Under the pieces are notes generated by a model. The model had not been told where the DNA came from. It did not search any database and saw only the letters and a program-made list of their open reading frames with translations. A stretch of DNA of 5,346 nt from Bacteroidetes bacterium CG23_combo_of_CG06-09_8_20_14_all_32_9. GTDB taxonomy: Bacteria > Bacteroidota > Bacteroidia > Bacteroidales > GWA2-32-17. The DNA lies in contig PCSS01000354.1 of NCBI GenBank assembly GCA_002771395.1, forward strand, positions 1-5,346. Direction: 5' to 3'. The position numbers and the translations under genes are program-made. Positions 1 to 5,346 of the stretch are shown here, in pieces (the stretch's first letter is position 1; each line of letters begins with the position of its first letter).

Positions 1-66
1 CCTCGAAAAATCTAATTTTTAGAACCCCTCTTTAATAACTACTCGGATAGTAATGAAAAACAATAC

Positions 67-894
67 TCAGAAACTTATATCAACAGTTACTCCGTTAATT
101 GTAACTTTTGCAATTTTATCACAGTCGCCATCTCCAAAATTTAAAGTTCTTTTGGAAATATCCTGAGGAATAATCTCTAATTTACCTTGTGTAACAGTAC
201 CACCAAGGCAACCAACTTCATATCTTAACGGGCTAATAATATCCGCTTCATAACCAAGTCCTTTGCGATTAATACCTGTATTATTTCCTGTAATTAAAAA
301 AACATCATCATTTATATCATTTATATTTTCAAAACCCGAAATCCATTTTGTAGTTTTATTTGCTATCCATTGGGTATTTTCGCCATTTTCAAAAGTTAAT
401 TTTGCATTTGATGTATTAACTGTAAATGAAGGTTGGTTGTCGGAATTTCCATTAAAAGTAATTATGAACGACCCCGCAAGTTGGTCATTATCAATTATAT
501 ATTTCTCAGTTGTAACCTCTGCAGTTAGTCCGTTTGTGATGGAATCGATAATCCATCTTTTATTTAAAACTGCAATAATTTTTCCTTTTCTTGTTTTGCC
601 ATCAGTACAGTAAACGCCATTTCCATAATCAATTATCATAGTTTTAGGAAACGAATCGAGTGGAAATTGCGGAGAGATTGTAACAATAGAATTTGAATCA
701 ATAAGAGTTCCTTTTTTACCTAAATAATTAGTGGCGTAGTCGTTAATGGTTGTAAAAACACCATCCATCGCATCATCTGCACAAATATTATCAAGTACAG
801 ATTGAATGTCGTTGTTGGCATCAGGTAAATTTTTTTTGCAGGAAATATGCAAAAAAAGAAAAATAATTAAAAGAATACCTGCTATTTTTTTCAT
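67..894 (-). CDS. Predicted lipoprotein of unknown function, Bacteroidota type
   Basis: This is a complete 275-residue protein. It starts with MKK and a hydrophobic stretch (4-15), followed by a lipobox HIS-C with the lipidated cysteine at residue 19; His at -3 is atypical but the -1 Ser and the Cys fit signal peptidase II. It should be anchored in the envelope, and no other membrane segment is seen. The mature part is rich in short beta-type segments. Distinctive stretches are IIDYGNGVYCTDGKTRKGKI (87-106), DNDQLAGSFIITFNG (135-149), DDVFLITGNNTG (196-207) and LNFGDGDCDKIAKVTING (251-268), with mature cysteines C38, C96, C229 and C258. I recall this DG-RKGKI and GDG-CD layout from uncharacterised Bacteroidota lipoproteins, but no function is known to me. 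The start ATG is preceded by AATTAAAA and no Shine-Dalgarno. The 280-base upstream gap suggests a transcription unit separate from the rpoC operon. Confidence 0.88.
   Translation of the reverse strand: MKKIAGILLIIFLFLHISCKKNLPDANNDIQSVLDNICADDAMDGVFTTINDYATNYLGKKGTLIDSNSIVTISPQFPLDSFPKTMIIDYGNGVYCTDGKTRKGKIIAVLNKRWIIDSITNGLTAEVTTEKYIIDNDQLAGSFIITFNGNSDNQPSFTVNTSNAKLTFENGENTQWIANKTTKWISGFENINDINDDVFLITGNNTGINRKGLGYEADIISPLRYEVGCLGGTVTQGKLEIIPQDISKRTLNFGDGDCDKIAKVTINGVTVDISF
838..894 (-). other. Lipoprotein signal peptide
   Basis: Residues 1-18 have a basic N-terminus (Lys2, Lys3), a hydrophobic core rich in Ile, Leu and Phe, and the HIS tripeptide before Cys19. The residues after the cysteine are KKNLPDAN, which lack the acidic cluster linked to surface export of lipoproteins in Bacteroidota. 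Location on the inner leaflet of the outer membrane is therefore a reasonable guess but not shown. Confidence 0.8.
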
Positions 895-941
895 TTTTAA
901 TTAATGATGAAACACAATAAATAGAGTCTGTCCGTAATGCC

Positions 942-971
942 GTTCTTAAGAAGAAAAAATAATTTAAGAAC
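942..971. repeat. 8-base inverted repeat upstream of the lipoprotein gene
   Basis: GTTCTTAA (942-949) and TTAAGAAC (964-971) are perfect reverse complements around a 14-base A-rich loop. The left arm overlaps the 10-base palindrome TTCTTAAGAA (943-952). It lies 48-77 bases upstream of the lipoprotein start, so it could be an operator or a leader hairpin. Neither strand has a U-tract after it, which argues against a terminator. Confidence 0.4.
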
Positions 972-976
972 AAGGA

Positions 977-1045
977 TTAACCCCGTAAGATATTTTCTTT
1001 TTTTTGCATATCCGTTTTTCAACGAGAGTTATCCAACGGGGTTAA
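977..1045. repeat. 69-base unit with perfect 10-base terminal inverted repeats
   Basis: TTAACCCCGT at 977-986 is the exact reverse complement of ACGGGGTTAA at 1036-1045, with 49 bases between. The repeat contains runs of C and G that stand out against the AT-rich surroundings. A competing short pairing, CCGTT (1012-1016) with AACGG (1035-1039), uses part of the right arm. It could be a cruciform, an RNA stem, a protein-binding palindrome or the relic of a small mobile element. No coding sequence is inside. Confidence 0.6.
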
Positions 1046-1097
1046 CGATTTTAGATTGCTGATTTTTAATTACTTCGTAAATCAAAAATCGTTATTC
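1040..1097. repeat. GATT/AATC array with 7-base period, self-complementary
   Basis: On the plus strand GATT occurs at 1047, 1054 and 1061, exactly 7 bases apart, with one-mismatch units in the same phase at 1040 (GGTT) and 1068 (AATT). It is followed in the opposite sense by AATC at 1080 and 1087, again 7 apart, and a degenerate ATTC at 1094. The halves can pair: GATTTTT (1061-1067) with AAAAATC (1084-1090), closing over TTAC-TTC-GTAA, or alternatively AACGATTTT (1044-1052) with AAAATCGTT (1085-1093). The phase and the perfect stems are seen directly; any function is unknown. Confidence 0.6.
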
Positions 1098-1104
1098 AAA
1101 ATAA

Positions 1105-1128
1105 TAGTGACTTTACAGACAATCACTA
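1105..1128 (-). terminator. Second hairpin after DUF3467 with U-rich tail
   Basis: A 6-base stem (TAGTGA and TCACTA, 1105-1110 with 1123-1128) encloses a 12-base loop. On the minus strand it is followed directly by TTATTTTG, a better U-tract than that of the first hairpin. The stem is short and the loop large, so on its own it is weak; with the hairpin 6 bases upstream it may form a tandem rho-independent terminator. The loop also contains ACAGAC, which pairs with GTCTGT at 926-931. Confidence 0.4.
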
Positions 1129-1133
1129 AATAG

Positions 1134-1155
1134 ACTTTTATCAATGGATAAAAGT
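1134..1155 (-). terminator. Hairpin after DUF3467, possible terminator
   Basis: A perfect 9-base inverted repeat (ACTTTTATC and GATAAAAGT) with a 4-base loop begins 19 bases after the DUF3467 stop. Read on the minus strand, the stem is followed by CTATTTA, so the U-tract is poor. The stem is AT-rich. It may instead be a 3'-end stabilising or processing hairpin. Position and perfection support a role at the operon end. Confidence 0.5.
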
Positions 1156-1174
1156 TGCATTCATTCTTTAAAAA

Positions 1175-1495
1175 TTAAGCTTCGGCAGGAGGTCCGCCAA
1201 AATTCATTGGTATAATTGGACCTTGGTCGGTAACTTTTACATTTCCGAACTGCGATTCAAATTTTGTAACATTTTCTTTAAGTGCAAACAAAAGACGTTT
1301 TGCATGTTCGGGTGTAAGAATAATTCTTGATTTTACTTTTGCCTTAGGCACTCCGGGCATAATACGTACAAAATCAAGAACAAATTCCGAACTCGAATGA
1401 GTTATTACTGCTAAATTTGAATAAACTCCCTGTGCTGTTACATCATCCAGTTCAATGTTAATTTGTCCGGCGTTTGTGTTTTTTTTATTTTCCAT
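1175..1495 (-). CDS. DUF3467 family protein, translationally coupled to rpoC
   Basis: This is a 106-residue cytoplasmic protein with no signal peptide or membrane segment. The core matches what I know as DUF3467: YSNLAVITHSSSEFVLDFVR (25-44), then MPGVPKAKVKSRIILTPEHA (46-65) and an amphipathic helix KRLLFALKENVTKFESQFG (66-84). The tail is proline- and glycine-rich (GPIIPMNFGGPPAEA). Its biochemical role is not known to me. The start is the first ATG (1493-1495), four bases after the rpoC stop, preceded by an A-rich stretch (AAAAATAAAAAT) and no Shine-Dalgarno sequence, as is usual in Bacteroidota. The tight spacing implies co-transcription and probably coupling with rpoC. A DUF3467 gene after rpoC is, to my knowledge, a recurring arrangement in this phylum, so a role linked to transcription is conceivable but is only inferred from position. 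It appears to be the last gene of the operon. Confidence 0.92.
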   Translation of the reverse strand: MENKKNTNAGQINIELDDVTAQGVYSNLAVITHSSSEFVLDFVRIMPGVPKAKVKSRIILTPEHAKRLLFALKENVTKFESQFGNVKVTDQGPIIPMNFGGPPAEA

Positions 1496-1499
1496 ATTT

Positions 1500-4400
1500 T
1501 TATTTTTCAGTAACTTCCATTCCTCTCTTACGAGTTGGTATTATTACCATATCTTGTTTAGGACCAACTATCATTTTTTGATATTCATATAAACCGGTAC
1601 CTGCCGGAATTAAATGACCGCAAATAACATTTTCTTTTAGTCCCTGAAGGTAGTCTGTTTTTCCGTGTATTGCCGATTCGTTAAGTACTTTTGTAGTTTC
1701 CTGGAATGATGCCGCAGATATAAAACTCTTAGTATGCAACGCGGCTTTGGTAATACCCTGAAGTACCTGACTTGATGTAGCAGGCATAGCATTAAGGGCA
1801 GATACAAGTTTTTTGTCTTTACGTTTAAGCATTGAATTTTCGTCGCGTAATTTACGGGCTGAAATTATCATGCCGGGTTTAAGTGTTTCTGATTCACCCG
1901 AATCGGCAATAATTTTTTTATCGTAAATCCAATCGTTTTCTTCCATAAAGTCAAGTTTATCAACAAGTGTTTTCTCAAGGAAACGAGTGTCGCCCTGATC
2001 TTCAATAAAAACTTTACGCATCATTTGGCGAACAATTGTCTCAAAGTGTTTATCGTTAATTTTTACACCTTGTAAGCGATATACCTCTTGAATTTCGTTA
2101 ACAATATATTCCTGAACAACTGTTGGTCCCTTAATGGCAAGAATATTATTAGGAGTAATTGCTCCGTCAGATAAAGGAGTTCCTGCACGAACGTAATCAC
2201 TTTCCTGAACAAGAATTTGTTTTGACAGAGGCACAAGATATTTTTTTACTTCGCCGGTTTTTGAAGTAATCACTATTTCCCGATTGCCTCTTTTAATTTT
2301 TCCATAAGTAACTTCACCGTCAATTTCTACTACAACAGCCGGATTGGATGGATTACGAGCTTCAAAAAGTTCAGTAACACGTGGTAGTCCTCCGGTAATA
2401 TCACCGGATTTGCCAACAGCTCTTGGAATTTTAACAAGTACATTACCCACATTGATTTTATCGCCCTGATTTACAGAGACATGTGAACCAACCGGAATAC
2501 TATAACTTTTTAAAATTTCATTAGAAGTTGATAATATTCTGATGGTTGGATTCTTTGTTTTATCGCGTGTTTCTATAATTACTTTTTCTTTAAATCCTGT
2601 TTGTTCATCAGACTCTTCACGAAAAGTAGTATTTTCAATAACATTCTCGAAATCAATTTTTCCGGAAGCTTCAGAAATAATTACTGCATTATAAGGGTCC
2701 CATTTGCAAATAAGTTCTCCTTTTTTAACAGCAGTATTATTCTTAACAAAGAGTTTGGAGCCATAAGGTAAGTTATGAGTCGTAAGTACAATGCCTGTTT
2801 TTTTATCAACAATTCGCATTTCGGCTAAACGGCTAACAACTACTTCCGATTCAGCTTCTTTTCTTTCATTATTCATAACTGTTCTTAGTTCTTCAATTTC
2901 AATAATTCCATCATAGCGGGCAGTGATTTTTGATTCTGCAGTAATATTTGCGGCAACACCACCCACGTGGAATGTACGCAAAGTAAGCTGAGTGCCAGGT
3001 TCGCCAATGGATTGTGCAGCAATTACTCCAACAGCCTCGCCCATTTCTATCATTTTGCCTGTAGCTAAGTTTCTTCCGTAACATTTTACACATACACCTT
3101 TTTTAGATTCGCATGTTAATACTGAACGAATTTCTACTTGTTCAACAGGTGAATCTTCAATCGCTTTAGCAATATCTTCGGTTATTTCTTCGCCCGATGA
3201 AACAATTAATTTACCTGTATTTGGATGATAAATATCGTGTACCGAAACTCTTCCTAAAATTCTTTCATATAGAGTTTCTACTATTTCTTCTCCTTTTCTA
3301 AGGGTTGTTGCAACTAAACCTCTTAAAGTACCACAGTCGTTCATCGAAACAATAACATTTTGCGATACATCTACAAGCCTGCGGGTTAAATAACCGGCAT
3401 CGGCAGTTTTTAAAGCAGTATCGGCTAATCCTTTACGTGCACCGTGAGTAGAAATAAAATACTCAAGAACGGATAATCCTTCTTTAAAATTAGCTAAAAT
3501 AGGGTTTTCAATAATTTCTGAGCCGCTTGATACGGATTTTTGCGGTTTAGCCATAAGACCTCTCATTCCGCATAACTGGCGTATTTGTTCTTTCGAGCCG
3601 CGAGCACCCGAATCGAGCATCATAAAAATAGGGTTAAACCCCTGGTTATCTTCTGAAATATGTTTAATAACCAAATTTGTAAGTTTGGCATTTGTATGTG
3701 TCCAAATATCAATAATCTGGTTATATCGCTCATTATTAGTAATAAAACCCATATTATAATTAGACATCACTTCTTCAATCTGTTTATATCCGTCATTAAC
3801 CAAAGTTTGTTTTTCGGGCGGAATAATAACATCGTTTAAGTTAAATGATAATCCGCCTTTAAAAGCCATAAGGTAACCCATATTTTTAATGTCGTCCAGA
3901 AATTTTGCAGTACTTGCTATTCCGGTAACTTTTAAAACGTTAGAAATAATATCTCTTAACGATTTTTTAGTAAGCAGTTCATTAATATATCCAACTTCTT
4001 TAGGGACTACTTCATTAAAAATAACTCTGCCAACGGTAGTTTCTACAAGTTTAACAACGTGTTTTCCATTAATAATATCGGGAACTCTAACTTTAATAAT
4101 TGCATGAAGTTCAATTACTTTTTCGTTATATGCAATAATTACTTCTTCGGGTGAATAAAAAATAAATCCTTCACCTTTAATTTTCCTTTCGGGGGTGCTT
4201 TTTCTTGCTTTTGTTATATAATATAAACCTAAAACCATGTCTTGCGAAGGTACTGTAATAGGTGCACCATTTGCAGGATTAAGAATATTATGAGAAGCGA
4301 GCATCAATATTTGAGCTTCTAATATAGCTGCATTTCCTAACGGAAGATGAACAGCCATTTGGTCGCCGTCAAAGTCAGCATTGAAAGCTGTACATGCCAA

Positions 4401-5346
4401 AGGATGCAACTGGATTGCCTTACCTTCGATAAGTTTTGGTTGAAATGCCTGGATACCCAAGCGGTGCAATGTTGGAGCACGGTTAAGTAAAACAGGGTGT
4501 CCTTTTATTACATTTTCGAGGATATCCCAAATTACCGGGTCGCGACGGTCAACAATTTTTTTAGCAGATTTAACAGTTTTAACTATACCTCGTTCAATAA
4601 GTTTACGAATTACAAAAGGTTTATAAAGTTCGGCTGCCATATCTTTTGGTAATCCACATTCATGCAAATGAAGATCGGGGCCAACAACAATAACTGAACG
4701 AGCGGAATAATCGACGCGTTTTCCAAGTAAATTTTGACGGAAGCGTCCTTGTTTACCTTTTAAGCTATCGCTTAACGATTTAAGTGGACGATTTGCTTCA
4801 GTTTTTACTGAGTTGGATTTACGTGAATTGTCAAGTAAACTGTCAACCGCTTCCTGAAGCATACGTTTTTCATTTCGTAAAATAACTTCAGGAGCTTTAA
4901 TATCAATTAATCGTTTTAAGCGATTATTGCGAATAATAACTCTTCTGTATAAATCATTTAAATCGCTTGTAGCAAACCTTCCTCCATCAAGTGGAACAAG
5001 TGGACGGAGTTCCGGAGGTATAACCGGAATAATTTTTAAAATCATCCATTGCGGGCGATTAGTATCTTTTGATTCGCGAAAGGCTTCAACAACCTGAAGG
5101 CGTTTTAGTGCATCATTTTTGCGTTGTTGTGATGTTTCATTTTTAGCCTGATTACGCAAACTGTACGAAAGTTCGTCAAGATTGATATTTGAAAGAAGTT
5201 CGTAAATCGCTTCAGCGCCCATTTTAGCAACAAATTTATTTGGGTCATCATCTTCAAGGTATTGGTTTTCTTTTGGTAAAGAATCAATTATTGCCACATA
5301 TTCTTCTTCTGAAAGAAAGCTCATTTTTTTAATCTCATCTGAAGCC
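1500..5346 (-). CDS. rpoC: DNA-directed RNA polymerase beta' subunit, N-terminus cut by window edge
   Basis: This encodes the largest RNA polymerase subunit, which with beta forms the catalytic cleft. I number residues from the in-frame ATG at 5322-5324. That ATG is not the start: the upstream codons read ASDEIKK with no stop up to the edge, and relatives have about 140-160 more residues carrying the clamp zinc finger. Visible in order are the segment [20 protein letters not shown] (190-209); [10 protein letters not shown] (281-290); the catalytic NADFDGD (315-321) with three Mg-binding aspartates; the bridge helix from [16 protein letters not shown] (625-640); the second zinc site C664, C738, C745, C748 with the same spacing as in E. 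coli; the trigger loop TLRTFHVGG (781-789) with His786; an SI3-type insertion (about 792-971); [15 protein letters not shown] (976-990); and the complete C-terminal [15 protein letters not shown] (1200-1214) and [17 protein letters not shown] (1228-1244). The frame is intact. rpoB is expected just beyond the right edge (inference). Confidence 0.99.
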   Translation of the reverse strand, partial: ASDEIKKMSFLSEEEYVAIIDSLPKENQYLEDDDPNKFVAKMGAEAIYELLSNINLDELSYSLRNQAKNETSQQRKNDALKRLQVVEAFRESKDTNRPQWMILKIIPVIPPELRPLVPLDGGRFATSDLNDLYRRVIIRNNRLKRLIDIKAPEVILRNEKRMLQEAVDSLLDNSRKSNSVKTEANRPLKSLSDSLKGKQGRFRQNLLGKRVDYSARSVIVVGPDLHLHECGLPKDMAAELYKPFVIRKLIERGIVKTVKSAKKIVDRRDPVIWDILENVIKGHPVLLNRAPTLHRLGIQAFQPKLIEGKAIQLHPLACTAFNADFDGDQMAVHLPLGNAAILEAQILMLASHNILNPANGAPITVPSQDMVLGLYYITKARKSTPERKIKGEGFIFYSPEEVIIAYNEKVIELHAIIKVRVPDIINGKHVVKLVETTVGRVIFNEVVPKEVGYINELLTKKSLRDIISNVLKVTGIASTAKFLDDIKNMGYLMAFKGGLSFNLNDVIIPPEKQTLVNDGYKQIEEVMSNYNMGFITNNERYNQIIDIWTHTNAKLTNLVIKHISEDNQGFNPIFMMLDSGARGSKEQIRQLCGMRGLMAKPQKSVSSGSEIIENPILANFKEGLSVLEYFISTHGARKGLADTALKTADAGYLTRRLVDVSQNVIVSMNDCGTLRGLVATTLRKGEEIVETLYERILGRVSVHDIYHPNTGKLIVSSGEEITEDIAKAIEDSPVEQVEIRSVLTCESKKGVCVKCYGRNLATGKMIEMGEAVGVIAAQSIGEPGTQLTLRTFHVGGVAANITAESKITARYDGIIEIEELRTVMNNERKEAESEVVVSRLAEMRIVDKKTGIVLTTHNLPYGSKLFVKNNTAVKKGELICKWDPYNAVIISEASGKIDFENVIENTTFREESDEQTGFKEKVIIETRDKTKNPTIRILSTSNEILKSYSIPVGSHVSVNQGDKINVGNVLVKIPRAVGKSGDITGGLPRVTELFEARNPSNPAVVVEIDGEVTYGKIKRGNREIVITSKTGEVKKYLVPLSKQILVQESDYVRAGTPLSDGAITPNNILAIKGPTVVQEYIVNEIQEVYRLQGVKINDKHFETIVRQMMRKVFIEDQGDTRFLEKTLVDKLDFMEENDWIYDKKIIADSGESETLKPGMIISARKLRDENSMLKRKDKKLVSALNAMPATSSQVLQGITKAALHTKSFISAASFQETTKVLNESAIHGKTDYLQGLKENVICGHLIPAGTGLYEYQKMIVGPKQDMVIIPTRKRGMEVTEK
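2412..2951 (-). other. SI3-type insertion within the rpoC trigger loop
   Basis: About 180 residues (792-971 in the in-window numbering) separate the first trigger helix, ending FHVGGVA, from the second, beginning near [10 protein letters not shown]. In E. coli this site carries the SI3 insertion of similar length (about 188 residues), made of sandwich-barrel hybrid motif domains that affect pausing and nucleotide addition. The insert here is rich in beta-type segments and shares landmarks with E. coli, such as [13 protein letters not shown] and a GxxLVKIPR segment before the second helix. The boundaries come from memory of the family and are approximate. Confidence 0.8.

Noticed and set aside
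1..66. Short inverted repeat AAAAAT-CTA-ATTTTT (6-20) as a terminator for the lipoprotein gene
   Set aside because: The stem is only six A-T pairs and on the minus strand is followed by CGAGG rather than a U-tract. I see nothing else supported in these 66 bases.
263..613. Open frame of 116 codons on the plus strand
   Set aside because: It lies entirely antisense within the lipoprotein gene, has no family likeness, and the minus-strand frame has a signal peptide and clear motif blocks.
1040..1097. CRISPR-like array
   Set aside because: The repeated unit is only four bases with 3-base spacing and inverts in the middle; there are no 20-40-base repeats or spacers and no cas genes.
895..1110. 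Bacteroidota-type promoter (TTG, then TAnnTTTG) for the lipoprotein gene
   Set aside because: Several partial matches exist on the minus strand, such as TATTTTTT and TTATTTTG, but none has an upstream TTG element at suitable spacing, so no site can be chosen.
895..1174. Small RNA or tRNA gene in the intergenic gap
   Set aside because: No tRNA-like cloverleaf or recognisable RNA family is visible. The hairpins are explained as well by a terminator or repeat, and nothing indicates a promoter for a separate RNA.
2911..3093. Open frame of 60 codons on the minus strand
   Set aside because: It is an alternative frame across the trigger-loop and zinc-site region of rpoC, with Cys, Trp and Arg-rich composition typical of a shadow frame.
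3889..4107. Open frame of 72 codons on the plus strand
   Set aside because: It is antisense inside the unambiguous rpoC coding region and is explained as a shadow of it.
5105..5287. Open frame of 60 codons on the minus strand
   Set aside because: It is out of frame within well-conserved rpoC sequence and has no independent support.

Overview
The window looks like chromosome from an AT-rich member of the Bacteroidota, probably Bacteroidales-like. The evidence is the sequence of RpoC, the DUF3467 gene placed directly after rpoC, the absence of Shine-Dalgarno sequences (start codons are preceded by A-rich stretches), and a small lipoprotein of a type I associate with this phylum. All three genes lie on the minus strand, so transcription runs from right to left.

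Right to left: positions 5346-1500 hold most of rpoC, the beta' subunit of RNA polymerase. It is cut by the right edge. The reading frame is still open at the edge, so the first in-window ATG is internal, and roughly 140-160 N-terminal residues, including the first zinc finger, lie outside. The active-site motif, bridge helix, trigger loop with an SI3-type insertion, second zinc site and C-terminus are all intact. Four bases after the rpoC stop, a 106-residue DUF3467 protein begins (1495-1175). It is almost certainly co-transcribed and probably translationally coupled, but its function is unknown.

Positions 1174-895 form a 280-base gap with no gene. It is rich in structure: two hairpins just after the DUF3467 stop that could end the rpoBC operon, a 7-base-periodic GATT/AATC array that folds back on itself, a 69-base unit bounded by perfect 10-base inverted repeats, and another 8-base inverted repeat close to the next gene. 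Parts of this may be an old miniature mobile element, but that is not proven.

Positions 894-67 encode a 275-residue predicted lipoprotein of unknown function, probably in its own transcription unit. The last 66 bases hold no supported feature.

The window is mostly a core housekeeping locus. I see no defence system, CRISPR array, RNA gene or other clearly new multi-gene system. The points most worth a second look are the repeat-rich gap and the conserved but uncharacterised protein coupled to rpoC.
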